Below are positions 45,861-60,726 of a DNA stretch of 64,000 nucleotides, piece after piece; position 1 is the stretch's first letter, and every line of letters begins with the position of its first letter. Origin of the DNA: Chromobotia macracanthus (lineage: Eukaryota; Chordata; Actinopteri; Cypriniformes; Botiidae); contig JAZGTH010000007.1 of NCBI GenBank assembly GCA_036877525.1, forward strand, positions 5,551,001 to 5,615,000, in the 5' to 3' direction. The notes below the pieces were generated by a model. It was not told the origin of the DNA, ran no database searches, and saw nothing but the letters and a program-made list of their open reading frames with translations. The position numbers and the translations under genes were made by a program.

Positions 45861-48800
45861 TTCTAGCCAGAATAAACATGTTCCTCATTCTCTGACCTTC
45901 TTTTGAGGACATTTGTAGGGGACACACTGTCCTGAAAAGATCCATCTCAGAATTCTCACTGGAGAATAACAAATGATGTTAAATACATCATGTTTTTGTC
46001 TGCACAGTGAAATTGCCCATTACATCTCTTCAGTTGATACATATTTGTCCACTACCTTTTGTGCACTGAATGAACAACCAAACAATAAGCTGGACAGACT
46101 CTAAACACAGCCTTTAAATCTCTGTAGACACCCGAAGCAAATACATCATGTGAACACTATATGACTAACTGCTTTTACCTGGATAAAGTGGACTTAGTGG
46201 AGGCCACTCAGGGGTCTATTCATACAATCCACACAACTCGTGTCCCAGGCACCATGAAAAAATCTACAGTATAGGCTTCACTAGTAGATGACTATAGCAG
46301 TGTTCTTTGGTACCATTAAAGGTCTGAATGTTCCTCAGGCTGATAAGAGATGAGATGAACTGACTGGCACATGTCTTCAAGACCCTGAGGGCAGGCCCAT
46401 CTACAAACTAGAGGGGGTGGGGTGTTGGGGGGGATTAATTCTGTGGGAAGTGTCAGATCTTGTGACTTGAGTTGAATCTGTGTGTAACTTTTCATGGATC
46501 TGATTTCACTCAAAACCTGATTCACGTTCGCTTTGGAAGCGCTCCTGTTTCACCCTGAGGCTCATGCAGAAATGATAATGTACAACAATGTTGTTAACAT
46601 TATCTCACAAAATATTTGCCTTAAATACAAAATGATTTGGGAGGGGGGGGGTTGAGGGTGCACAGGCAAAATAACTCATGAATTTATCTGTCGCAGGTTC
46701 AGATCTTAGCCAAGTTTACATAAAGAACATGACAATGATGTGGCCATGGTCCTTATCAACCTGCTGGCTGTTTTAGTCAGAGATCTTCACCTGCACAGAA
46801 CATGTTCAGACAGGTCTGCAATGTAAGTCTTGTAATCTTTCCCAAACAGCACTTCCCATCTTCAGCTCCTAATTTAGCATGGTGGTCACTAAAGGCCGTT
46901 GACTGTGATTGCTTTGTGAACAGCACTAATCCACTGCATAAAATGCATATAAAACAGCTGCCTCAGACCTGCAGTAGGCGTGACTGATGAACATTAATAA
47001 TGACAGAAACATTAACTAAGTGATCGTATGAAGTCATGCAATAACAGGCAGTGATGGACAGACTGAAGGCATTTCCTTCCACAACATCATGTGGACACTG
47101 ATTTAAGAACTAAAATTGCACTCAGTCTTGGAGTGTAAACAGTTTTGTTGTCCATTCTGCTTTCCTTGATGTGGATTAGTGGGCAGGAAGTTGAGTAATA
47201 AGACCCCACAACTCGTGACATGTAGTTTCTTGCCCAGCTTCTAAACTGGAAAGAAGCTACATATCACAATGCTATACTTCCCGGTAAAAAACTGAAGTCT
47301 GTTTCCATGTTTCACACTTGTTCAGACTTGTTGAGGTTTCTCTGAGGACTGCTTATAAAGACAGTTCTTTAAGGACAGACCGAGTTGTATAAAATCGATG
47401 TAAGTGGTGGACTTTCACAGGTTTTCAAAGGCTGTTGTCAATCAGATAATTAGCTAGCTGATATCTCATCCCAATCCACTAAAGGAATTTTCTGCTAACA
47501 TCTGAAAGAAGCATTGATTCTCTGTACACATCATATTACTCACCTGAGACAAGCTTCTGTTCTGCACACATTCAGAGTGTCACACAAACACTTTATGATG
47601 TGATTAATCAGCTGCTTGTTTCTGAGCGCATTAGACAGAATAAGGTCCGATGATTCGGGCCGTGTGATTGGCTGCCACACAGAAGAGTGAGAAGCTTTTG
47701 AAGTAAGTCAGGGATGTAGCAGACTCCTGCTGCTCTACATGTGTGTCCGTGACTAATGGCATGATAATGCTGATGTCTGAAAAAGCAGCTTTTCTCTGCA
47801 GTGAGCTCCATTTCATCTTATACATGAGCAGAAGACTCTAGAACATTATTGAATAGATTTATGATTTTCTATCCCCTGATGTGATTATGGAGAAAAAGTA
47901 AAGAAAAGTTTCATTTCTAGCACACGTCTGATGATGGAAAACAATGATTCACAGATGAATCATGAATCTTTCTCAGACTATTCTGGACTCATCCACAACT
48001 CATCATAAGAATTTTACATGAATTATTAATAAACACACGCTGGTCAAAAAACAATATTGCAATTGACACAGCTTAGGGAAGATGTCACATCTGTACTGCT
48101 ATTTACAGCATGAAGAAAACAAACAAATACAGATGTCTTCAGATACAACGACAAAAAGTCAGAGTAAGTTCAGTGGTTCTGAATAAAAATCAAGAAACAT
48201 TCTCATTTAATAGCAAAATCATTGCAAATATTGTAAATATATGTCAAGCAACACGGTATCATATGCATGTATCATCCATGTATCATTTCTATATCAGTAT
48301 ACAGTCCCCTGTGACTTATAAGAGAGAGCTCTGCAAAACTAGGTTCCAAAAGCCCTGCTTAACATAACACCAGAACTACGCTTCTGCATTAGCATACACA
48401 CGTTTACATAGGCTGTGTCCAGTGTCATTGACTTCCCCTTACTTCCTGCTGCTTAAGCTATGGCCGTGTTAAGGGATCTCCTCTCAGAAAAATGTCTGAA
48501 AAGCCAGGCATGGTTCTTCTGACCACAGGCATCTCTGCGGTGGGCGTCCGAACCACCCAGCATGCACTGAGACTGCCGGGTCGAACATTCCATCTGGCAA
48601 AAGTCTAAACCTCTAATTGTTTTTATTGTCCTCTAAGGAAACACCAAGCAGTCTGTCTGCTCCAGCGTCAACAACATCTGATGCAGATTTTCACAGGGTC
48701 TGATGTCAGTATAACAGTTGCTTTAATAGCACAAGTCTCTGTTGCTTCGAGACACAATTATGTCTGATAATGATGATGGGTTCCAGGGCATTTCCATCCA

Positions 48801-50297
48801 TTTCATATTTTCTTGGATTTTCACCAAATAATAATGAACATACTGTCAGGAACTTTGCAGACTCTTAAGGCTGTGAAGGCTCTGAGGGTAAACCAGTCTG
48901 GCAGGGAGTGTGTGCATGTGTAGGAAGGTCAAGCGTTTGTAATGCCTCAGTCAAAGAATTCCTGTCCAATCACGGGCCAATCAGAACAAACACTGTCAGA
49001 TTTAGAACCTGCATTATATATTATGTTAATTCTGATAAAACCAAATCAGCACATCTTGTCATAGATATCCCAATAACCTTCCTATAAAGAGAGTATTAAA
49101 GCAAAGATTAAGCTCTCATCTAAAAATCCATGTTGGGTTTTGTTATAAACTGACAAAGTAAATTACAGTTTGCAGTTTTTAATGCACTTCATCAACATGC
49201 ATCAATATACTGACATAGTGAGTTAATCAAAATGCTCCATTTGCTCTCTATTTCATATCATTACTGTCAAGGAGAAACGACTGAGAATGAGTTGCCTCTC
49301 ATTATATCCGAGCGATCTCTCTATGGCTGAACGAGCAGAGATCTGAGCAGGATGACCAGAACTACGTGTCAGGTAGACTGAATGAATGCTGGGAAACGAG
49401 CAGCGGGGTGTTTTCATGAGCAGGTATCTGCAGCACTGCAGCTATTGTCTCGTCTGTCGTACAGCTGAAGCCTCGACACAAAAGACTGGAGATAAACGAC
49501 AGCCCTCGCTCAATACAGTAATCACCACTCCATTCAGAGACAACACGCGCTCAAACACGCCACATTAATCTTCTCTGGCTTGCAGTTTGTTCTTAGATGA
49601 TTTGAATCAAACCTTTATTATCTTTAAACCATGATTCTGGAAAACCAGATATTTGTACATGTGCATTTTGCTCCCTGTGGTTAATCCAGATGAAAAACAA
49701 CAAAAGCAAAAAAACACAAATTTGTAAAGTTGAGGCTTTATTTAAAACAAATCTGTATTTTAAACAAATTGCCTTCTTTTAAACTGAATCCCCCCCAAGC
49801 ATCTCCTTTCAGGTGGCACACCCTGTCTGTACTGTTTTTGATCGATCTTTTTTTTGGTTTAGTACTTTTTTAATTACCTTTCATAATTTTCTTGATTTTA
49901 TAACTTATGTTTTTTATGACTAAGGACAGGTATGGAACATGCCCTTACATTACAAAGGATTATGTTTACATTATATTTCCATTTTGTTTAAGAAATCTTA
50001 AAGTAGCCAAAGTTACATGTACTACACTGCTTTACACGTAAATCATCACTTGCCCTGCATTTCAATTTGCATAATATCTGGCCTAAATAGTGTTTAATAC
50101 TACTGAAGGGCACAAGGCATGTCTCGCTGCATGACATTAAATGAATCAGTGGGAAACACACTGAACGCGGTTATATGTTGGACAGCACAAACCTGATGTT
50201 ATCTTCCACCTAGAGGTGATTTTGGTTCATTTATTTTCAATTCAGTCAGTTTAAAAAACCCAGCCTCACAGATAAGATGAGGCGAATGGAAGAACTC

Positions 50298-50304
50298 ACA
50301 CACT

Positions 50305-50340
<36 letters not shown>

Positions 50341-50391
50341 AACACAAATAAACAATCACAGGCACACACACACACATCAACACACACACAA
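50298..50391. repeat. (CA)n microsatellite
   Basis: A CA run of about 40 bases followed by interrupted CA. Confidence 0.9.
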
Positions 50392-51547
50392 ATGATGCTT
50401 CTGGTCTCCTCTCAGCTCTTTCTCAGAAGAAAACGCTAGCAGCAGCAGCCCTGACAGCTTTTGGGTTTCCCTCAGGGTTTTGTGGTCCAGATGGCATAAT
50501 GTGATGGAGGAGGAGACTAGCGTTGTGTCTGAAGCAGGAGACCTACAGATTGGGGGAACAGATGGACCAGGATACTTTCACTAGCACCTTCTGCTTGGCC
50601 TCAGAGGTGGGCTGGACTGAGAAGGTCCTGGACCTCAGTAGTAGTACACCACAGACTAGACAACAGAGCCACAGCACTGAGGTTTTAAAGAAACCAGATC
50701 CTTCAGTATTAGAAACCATCACTCAACTCTTTAATGGCCTTCGCCTGTCGCTTATTTAATAGCTTTGATCTTCCGTCTAATTACTTTCATCAGGACTCAA
50801 TCAAGCAGGCGTCTAAAACTCAGACTGAACTGTAAGACAGAAATGAAGTCAAGGGTCTGCGATTACAAATCCATTATGGGAGTTTTAAACACAGCATTCA
50901 TCTACATTTGCAGGAGTAAGGCTGTCCCGTAACTCTTTTTTAAATCACAACCTGGAGTCAAAGAGCATCTCCGAATTCTAAAACGCATTAAAAAGCTTTT
51001 CAGTCATGAACTAAGTGTCTGCATATCAAATCCTCCTGCTCAAAAAAGAACTTTTTTGAGCATAATTCACTTTTAAAATGTGAATCTGCATTAAATTAAG
51101 TTCACAATGACACCTTTTTCTGCCAGTGTAAATGGTTTTAATGCTGAATATTCACGCACAGTCCAACTAAAGCAGAAGGTCAAAGGACAGACTGCATATT
51201 TTTGCCAGGATGAGAGAAATATGCACCTATCTTAATCAATTTTACTTACTTTTTACTGTTATTTTACATTTCTAAACATCTTGCGATTTAATAATAACAA
51301 TAATAATAAGAAGGCTGGGTTAACTGCGTAAATCTTAAAACATAGCACAGCACAAACCCATCGGAATCAGTCTTTACATTTCTGAGAGCTGACTGAAGGA
51401 GATACAGAGAGAATCAGACATGTCATTATATCATAACAAACCAAATAAACCGTAACTGCTGCTTCCCATAGAGATCTGATCTGAAGCCCCAGGCAGCACA
51501 TCCTTCTGAATGGCAGTGCTGCAGTGAAGTGGCCTCCTCTCAGCTCT

Positions 51548-51581
51548 GTGTGTGTGTATGTGTAGAGAGAGACACGGTGTG

Positions 51582-51630
<49 letters not shown>

Positions 51631-51632
51631 CT
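51548..51632. repeat. (GT)n microsatellite
   Basis: GT tracts with AGAGAGA interruptions. The longest run is about 30 bases. Confidence 0.9.
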
Positions 51633-52758
51633 GTGTGTGGTGATGCTAAAGGCTGCTTGATTACACTTTTGTACTCATACTGGCAAATGACCCAAATCTT
51701 CCCTCAGGATACTTGAAATTAACAGTTAAATTATCTACATTGTACAACAGTTTTGTTTCTTTTCTAGAGTTTAAGTTTGAAGTGGAGGTGGGCAGTAAGA
51801 TTAGATTCCTGTTTCACTTTAAATCAGATTAAATGTATATATCATGACATATGCTAGTCATACACTAACTGGAAATTAAATGAAATAATAGTAAATGCCA
51901 GTGAATGAAACAAAAGCAAACGCAGTTCATCTGATTTGATTCTGGAAGCTGATGGATGTTTATACAGTATATTCAGTCATATATCGCTCAGCCCTAGCTG
52001 AGTGTGAGGTGGAGCTCAGTGAAGACACACAATGGCTCTTCTTTGGTGTCTTGAGGTAAACTGCTATGTACTCTTAATCACAACTTATATAACTTTTGAA
52101 GACCAAGACAGGATGTGAACTGACATTAAATGACTGCATAACATCTATCACTATATCATTACTGATATAAAGAGATTCTGACCGTGACTATGAGCCTTTA
52201 GAAAGCACCACTGCGTTTATGCTGCACTGCTATTCAATGGCCTTCTAGTAATGATTTACTGGCTGCAGAGATTTTTAATGTTGTCCGATCAGTTCTTCCT
52301 AAAAGTGTTCATGCTACCAACTGGATTCTACCAATCAGATTACAGCTTGGCAGAGTTTTGTGTTCACTCTACATCTGTGGGTGTCTGAGGATAATACACC
52401 TTCATCTCAGTTGCCTAGATTACAGTAAAACATGTTTGTTGACATGTGAAAGTGTTGGGACCAGTCAACACTGAACACAAGAGCTCTTTAGCTGTGAGAG
52501 AGCAGCTGTGCTGGGATTCGGAGAGCTGTAAACTGACGAGAACTCGCAGGTTCCTCCGCATTACGTTTACGCTGAAGAATCTGAGCTTGCTCTTGTTGCC
52601 AGGCAACTGCATTATCATAGCAGTTGTTCCCGGACAATCATTTCTCTCAGACGTTACCACCAACCAACTACATCTTCATTTCAATCCTACTGTATTTCTA
52701 CAGTGCTTTTCCAAACATGCAAAACAGATTTACAGAAAATATTTTAGTGCAATATATC

Positions 52759-52908
<150 letters not shown>

Positions 52909-53976
52909 AATATTAAACTGATGCACATGAGCCAGTTCCACTGTTATGTAATTACAAACATTTTGGGCACAAAGGCAATCACACAGAATCAGTAAGTACC
53001 TGTAAACTCAGAGTGCAGGACAATTACTGTAGCCTGTTGGGACCTGTCCTGCTTCATTCTGTTAGAGAACACACACACACACACATTTACGTACATACCC
53101 CCCAACACACGCTCATGTGCACGCATTCACACTTGCGCACACACAGAGCACAGAAGATCCAGAGAGCCTGTAGAGTGGGGCCAGTGACACAGCCTCTCAG
53201 CAGACTCAGAGGACAGTTCACCACTTCAGGTCAATGTTTTTCATTTTACACTTTGTGACCAGGAGATTCTGCCAAAGCAGATTTGTTCATTTTCATCTTT
53301 AGACAAAAATGACCACTTGACAAAAACTTGACAAAAATGACCACTGCATCATTAGATAGAACAACACAGAGCAGGACAAAAACCTGGTTAGTCAAAGTGG
53401 CATATACACAAATACATTATATACATAAAAATATATATATTTTTTTATTCGCTCTTTATGTCACAGAGAAACGGGGCAGCTGTATTTTTTTTATAGTGAA
53501 AGAGAAACTCTGTAAAGAGCAATTTTCTCACACCACAAGAACCAGACGAGTCTCAATTTTCACCTCATCTTGGAGCGTAACCATAGTGACCACAACCCAG
53601 CCACATAACCTTGACAGTGAATAATGAAGCAGTGATGTCATAACTGCAGCCCAGCTGCCTAATGACATCACTTCCATCAGACAGCTGAATGATCAGATCA
53701 CTGCAGACGCACCTGCTGCACGACACATAACTACTGACACACAACTGTTAGTGCCCAGAAACCACTATGAACTAGACTGATGAGCAGTCTGATATCTTAA
53801 ATCGTGGTAACAGCAAATATCAGGCTTACGAAATTTTATATGTTAAATTTTTACGTTTATATATTCAATGGTCATGTAAAGACGCAAACATTTTTAATAC
53901 TCCAGTGAATTTAAACACCTAAATACAAAGGAAGTTACTACATTGCTTCAAATATATTTTTCTTTTCATTTAGAAG

Positions 53977-54327
53977 TTAAAGTCAGGGTAGGTGATTTAA
54001 GGAAAAATTTTTGTTATGTTGGTCAAAAGTCTCTTCACATCCTGATAGTAATCACTAAGTAAAGCTGTTTACATATATTACATATTTATATATGTTCTGT
54101 GTAATGCACAGGACCATAACATGTTCGTCCAATCACTGCACAGGATGTTCGTCCAATCACTGCACAGGCAGTCCAAATCTACTTGCCTGTCAAATTATGT
54201 ATGCGATCATGTGATTTGGAGGAGGTGTGGCTTTGGAGAGCAATGTGAGGTGGGTGGGTGTAATGTTACGCTTTCAAAGCTAGCTTGCTGTTGCTAGCCT
54301 CTCTGAAATCATCTACCCTACATTTAA
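53977..54327. mobile_element. MITE with TTAA-flanked AGGGTAGGTGATTT inverted ends
   Basis: 351 bases from TTAAAGTCAGGGTAGGTGAT to AAATCATCTACCCTACATTT plus AA. The ends AGGGTAGGTGATTT and AAATCATCTACCCT are inverted with one mismatch, and both sides carry TTAA, the target site used by piggyBac-type elements. Inside lies an exact 24-base tandem duplication (54121-54168). Confidence 0.75.
54121..54168. repeat. exact 24-bp tandem duplication
   Basis: Two identical adjacent copies of ATGTTCGTCCAATCACTGCA plus CAGG, inside the MITE. Confidence 0.97.
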
Positions 54328-57300
54328 TGCACAAAACCAGAAGATCAGATTGGTTATTGAATATTTAGATTTTTTAGTATTTTACCGCAGCTTCGATATT
54401 ATATTAACTGATTATCAAATATCCAATTTAAATGACCTTTTTCTCTTGTAAAACTGCAGTGAATGTCTCTGTTGACAGAAGATCTGTGCTCCTGTAGCTT
54501 CTATCACTACATTCCCATGACAGGTGCTCAGGACCCAATTACTCCATCACATTACATGAGCAACACTGTTTCTGCCAACACGGCCTGTCAACAGAAGAGC
54601 TGACCAATCACGTGAGTCTGTTTAGTCTTGTTAGATGTTTCAGAACACCAGCAGACAGTAATCATAGTGTTTCTGTGAATCAGCAGCAACAGAAACAGCC
54701 TTTAATTTGTTTCTGTCTCTGTAATCATCTGAAGAAGCGTCTGAACAAACCTAAGAAGAAAAGCTCAGACTAAACATCCATTTGTAAAGAGGAACGACAT
54801 TCATCAGTTTAAACAGGAGAATAGCTCCATGTGTCTTCTGATGTTTCCTTCCACTGCTTTGAGTTAAACAAATAGCTGAAATTTAAAACGTACATGATAT
54901 TAAAAATAACGTCTGATATTAGTGCTAACGTCTGCACAACTAGCAACAGCAAACACAAGTAAAAAAATAATGACTAATTTCAAACAAGTTTCATCTCAGA
55001 CTAGTAGCTCAACATGCTAAGCGGCTCAAACAAACAATGTGTAACTTATTTATGGGCGCCTCTGCATATTATACTGGTTTAAGAGAGAGTATTTTAACAT
55101 TTAAACAGTAACACATCAACTCCCTTGTACGTAAGCGCAAGCCTAAACACACTGGCCTGCCGCTGATGCCGTTTACACAAACAGTGGCTGAGTAAGTGTG
55201 AGGTAATGAACAGAACAGCATGAGCAGTCAGCACATATGAATGCGCATTTAATGGCTGCTGTTCCCCTATGCAAGCTGCAGACTGCCCACATGTCCACAG
55301 AGCAGCAGCAGCTCAGCACGTCTGCAGGCGTCTGCCAGAGACCCACTGACACCAGACATCAGGTCTGATGTCTGTTTCACTCTTCCACCGGACACAGCAC
55401 ATGTTCATTTGGGTGTCAGAATGTATAAGTCATACATTGCATTTATTTTATACAGCATGTCATTAACTACACACTTTCTTTTTACTCAATCTGGCTAAAT
55501 CCACATCACTTAAGCAATTTATAATGACAACCATGTTTCCTGCACCATTATCGAATGCAGAAACATACTAATACTTTATGGCTGAGAGACAAAAGATTTC
55601 TAGCTCATAAAATGTGGCAAATGACAGCAATACATGGCAAGTCAGTGTCTAGTAAAGACAACTAACAAGTGCCAGGCAACTGCACGTGTTTTAATGTGTG
55701 CATATGTGTGAGCATGATCTGCAGCATAACAGACCTGCTGATCTCTGTTATGACCATCAAGCAAACAACATTTACAAAAAAAAATCTCTTTATTCATTTT
55801 TTATTTGTAACATAAATGAAAAATACTTAAAGGCTATGTTCCATTGTTTTAAATTAATTTGTTAATGTTTATTTTAAAATAAACTTTTTTATATGGCATA
55901 TGTGTGTTAATAGCATCATAGAGTTTGCTGTGATATGGAAATTGAGTGTATTGAGAATCGTATAATGTCATTTGTATTAGTCGGGAGGACTGAAGGTTCA
56001 TGAACTCTGACCTCACTTGTGCTCTGAGGTTATTGACTGATGTCAGAGGTCTTCACAGCAGTTGCACCTAGTCAAACCTCAGCTAACAGTTTTCAGTGGT
56101 TACACCTCAACATCTGAGATCAGTCAGCACAAAGTCACTGCCACACATCAACCACAAGTCATCCTGACACATGAGCTCCGGAAGAAGACCAGAAACACTG
56201 CCCCTCCAAACAAGGTTTTTCTACATAGATGTTAAATTCTCAGCAGTGTTGACATGTCAACATCAACATCACCAGTTAGTTTCAGTTACTTCCGAGTGAT
56301 TGAAATAGATTCAGTAGTAACTACAGTATCTCATGAGAACCAAAGAACAACTTAGCAAGCTTAGCTCTGCCAAAAAAACTTCCTGTTAAAAGTTATAGAT
56401 AACACAGAATGTAGACTTAAGAACAGCTATAATAACAATCTAACACCAGGCACTTTCTGGAAACTTCCTGTTGTTAAGCCAACAGCTGGAAAAATGTGTA
56501 ACCATCAAACAGGACCTGACAAATGTTTCTTAAATAACATAACCACAAAAAATAATCTATATCTGCAACTGCCAAATACATGTATCACATATCCATTCAG
56601 AAGAAACAAATGAACTTTCCATAAACCCATGTTTAGCAAACTCTCATCCCAGGCCTGGCACTGAGACTGGACAGACCTGAGTGTGGCTGTAGCTCTTGGC
56701 TGGGATTGTGACCATGGGCAGGTTTCCTCTCCCTTCAACAGACTAAACAGTCCACAGGGAAAATTGGATCTCCGGCAGCCACAGGAAATGATTCACATTG
56801 GCTCACCACACAGATAATTGGCAGCAGGAAGGAGCTAACCCTCAAATGTCTGAGAGCATTGACTAAGACAATACAAGGAGAGCCGACTATGTTTTTCCTC
56901 TCTCTACTCTCAGGTGAAAATACAGTGATGGGACTCAATAGCCTGTTGGCTGGTTCTAGATTACTCTTGATTGCTCTGGATGAATTATGTCTTTTGATAT
57001 ACCTCAGCCCTGACAGTATTTAACACATATCTTCTAAACATATATCTTCAGATATTTTCTTCTAAACATATATCTTCTTATATTTTTTACAATCAGATGA
57101 AACATTATTTTAATCAAAAAGCTACTGCTGCCACACAGATAAAAAAAAACTTTAAAAATTATCTATGCATGTTCTCCACACTGCTGTTAACTACATTAAC
57201 AAAAAAAAAACATTTTTTTGCACCAATACATAACATTACACTAATTGGGTTTCACTCACTATACGAGTAATTTTACATGAAGACAATAGTATGTATTAGA

Positions 57301-60300
57301 AAACAGTTATTTTAATATACCTAAAATTAGACCATTCTTAATAGCATTCCCTATATTACAGCAAAAACTAATACTAGATGAACTCATTTCTTAAGTAAAT
57401 GTTAAAGTTGTCAACCTCTTAGTTATTTCAGTAATAAAATATGAACAAAGAAACATATTACATGCAATGTAAAAAAGAAGATACATTACCGTTCTTTTAA
57501 AATCTAATAACACTGTCTGGTCAACATTCAGGAATGTACTAAAATAATCAACCGTAAAATAAAGCACTGTAATTAAACAATATTTAAATTAAAAACAACC
57601 TAAATTAACTTATACAATAATGTATGCAGAATTATTATTAAAGCTACTAAAGGTATTTTTCTTTTGTTGTTTAATTAATATTAATATTTTAGACAGCAGC
57701 AGGTCCATTAGGTGGCACTGACACTTTAAAGACTTTTTCTACAGATTCAATATTTTCCCATCATTTTGTTCCCTGACTGAGGCAGAGGAAGTATTCTGAC
57801 ATCATTCTGAGGTGCATTTGACTGTTTGGTGTGAATGTGAGTTATGTGCCTGTCAGACAATGAGGGAGTATTTTACATTTGTTAGGTTCTGTCTCCTGGT
57901 TTCATTGTGCTTTAAATAACTCTTTCAGTATCACGCACATCCTGCTCATTGTCTCATTCAGTCTGGTTTCTGTAATTTTTGCATGTCAATAATTTTAAGC
58001 ACACGCCCACTGACATCCACTCATAAAGCAAAATCTCAAGCGACTGAGAGACAATATCTTCACAACATATATTATCATATCACCAGCCCTAATTCAAATC
58101 TATCACGCAGTTGTATAAAACACTTACTTCTGTAATTCTGTCTGGTGCTGGAATAAGGGCACAGAAATCTCTTTACTGCAAAGTAAAACTGAGCAGATCT
58201 CCTGTGAGAAATTCTTTCCTGTTAACAACATTGTTCAGAAACTGCCAGCTACAGTGTCTCCAGCTCTAATCTAACACTAATTCTCTCTTTACAACAAAAC
58301 ACTGAAGCAGTCTTTTTCGAAATTTGGTTCTTCTTCCCCTGGCTAACCTACAGCTTTAACCTAAACTCACCTCAGCAGTCTTTATCCACCTGATGAAGAC
58401 CTACAGCTGAAACCTTCTCAGAGAAAGCAGCCTGAGTGTTCCCAAGCCAAGAGCTCTCTTGGCTGGAGAAGCAAAACCTTCCCTCTGAAGATCTCATGTT
58501 CAAAGAGAAACACACAATGGATGAAACACACAAGTGTGAGACTGAGAATGTTCCAGTCTCTTGACTGCAGCTGACTGTTAAAGCAAAGCCTTCATCCAAA
58601 ACATACCTGGGCAAATTGTATAAACATAGTCTTTTTGGTTTTAAATGAGACTGATCTACCTTCTAATTTAACTGACTTAAAGTTATGACCAGTCTTGAAG
58701 AAAAACATTCGATGACTAACTTGTAGACTAGTCTAAGCAGTTAGACTACTGAACATCCATGTAATCCAAGTAAAGACGGAACACAATCACAAAAACCATA
58801 ATTTTGTGACTTTGAAACTCTAAATCATTTTATTGACCAGATCTGCTTGCACCCTTAAAATGAGATTAACTGAGATTAAGCCTGAGCTCATTTACACCCA
58901 CTGTCCATCTGACACATGTATACTGACCAACAATTTTAAAAAAGCATACAAACCCCCCCCTCTATAGCTTTAGTCTGTAATGCTGGGAAGGTAAATGATT
59001 AGCCTTCTGGAAGGCATTTATCCTCCTTGTTTGTTTCTATGGTAATAAATTATTCAGTTTTCTGTTTTGTATCTGCACGGTTAGAAACTCCTCCCTAATT
59101 TCCATATTAACAATGAGCTTAACAATGAGGGTTAACCTCTGAACCTCAGAAGAATAACAGCAGTAGCTGGCTGAAAGCTCCTCTGACCCTGAGGAGAAAG
59201 ACCTTCATCACATCACATTTCTGCTCCTCTGGGAACCTTAGATGTACATCAGCCACGCAGATATGGAGCATGACATCACATCTTCAGCACTGTTTCCTCT
59301 CATAGATTCAGTGGAAAACAAATGTTCCTAATTCAGCTCTGTGAGATGAATGAAAAATAATGGGTGAGATTCCCAACACTTAAAGTCCTGATGCTGCAGC
59401 CATGTTGTCATGGTTACTGCCCATTAGAAGAGGAGGAGGAAGGGAACTCATGTAAGCTCTGCTTATTTTTTTTTAATTTGTTGTAAGTATTAAACATTAC
59501 AATATTATCCGCTGAAGTATAAGTACATAATTTCTCATATATTTTCATAAACTTACACTCAACAGAATTATACTGCTCATTTTATGTCTCTCGTAGCAAT
59601 CCACAATCTCCTTACATAATATAACAATAACAATTTTCTCCTCAAATCAATGTTTTATGTCTGTTTATATATTTATTGGAAAGCAGCAGAATGTAATAAG
59701 TGCAACAATGTACAGATTGTGCTTTCCTGGCTGTTATTTTACAATAATGACCCTTTAAGTTGTGCATTATTCTGCTTATACTATCATAACATCTTTAGCT
59801 TATACGTTGAATGATAATGTTTTCCATTAACTGATGGAGAATTGTCATATTGATAATAACTAGATGTCCAGAGCACCTGCAGCTTTTGTTGCAGAGCCTC
59901 CATCATCTCAGAAGACAAATGACCCCATCAAAAGCTTCTCATAAACAAACAGTGTGGGCTGAATATAGATTGGATTTATGACCTAATCTCACAGCTCTTC
60001 TCTGCCTTTCAGTGGCAGTGCAAAGTGGAAACCGCCAGAGTGCTTGTGAATCAGACCGTATTCCCCTCAACACAAAGTGCTCTGACGTCACTAGAAACAA
60101 AGGATGGTTAATTAGGCCAGGCTCTGTCCAGGTATTTCCACATGAGATTCCAGCAGTCAGTCTGCTGTGAGCTTTGAAAAGCCTACTTTTCTATAGCCAA
60201 TCAATCCCAGTAGAAAAAAATCAAGCCATGCCCTCTATTTTTCTGTTTCACTTTGAATTACATTAAAACACTGAAGTCAGTTGCAACTTCCAGTTCACAC

Positions 60301-60689
60301 AGACTTTAACGCAAAGCATCAATTACCCAACAAGAACATCTCAACCTTACACATGAAGCACCTGAAGGCACACAGCACACTGACTTGTTGGATGAGGCGC
60401 ATTAATGACTGAGGAAAAGAAATGGTTTTAAAATGATGCAAAATATTCCAGAACATTCTCAAGAAGATCAGTCATGAAGCAAGATGAATCTTGAGTCCAC
60501 ACTTATTCTCCAAAACATTCTAAAAAAAACAATCACAATTTACTTTGATTTTGTGTCATTTAGACAGGTGCAAAAAACATGAATTAAGAATGTAAACATT
60601 TGTACAGATGAACACATGGATACGTGTGTAAGCTTGTGGTGAGATTTCAGTCCATTCAACAGTATTAAGAACAAACCGCTGATAAGCTG

Positions 60690-60726
60690 ATATTAATAAT
60701 AATTAATTAATTAATAATAAATTATA
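60690..60726. repeat. AAT/TTAA-rich simple sequence
   Basis: TAATAATAATTAATTAATTA and similar; self-complementary AT-rich repeat. Confidence 0.85.

Noticed and set aside
50523..50759. 78-residue plus-strand open frame
   Set aside because: No recognisable family, no splice or promoter support; left as chance.
56505..56938. Two adjacent minus-strand open frames of 77 and 67 residues
   Set aside because: No domain or splice context was recognised, and their lengths are expected by chance.
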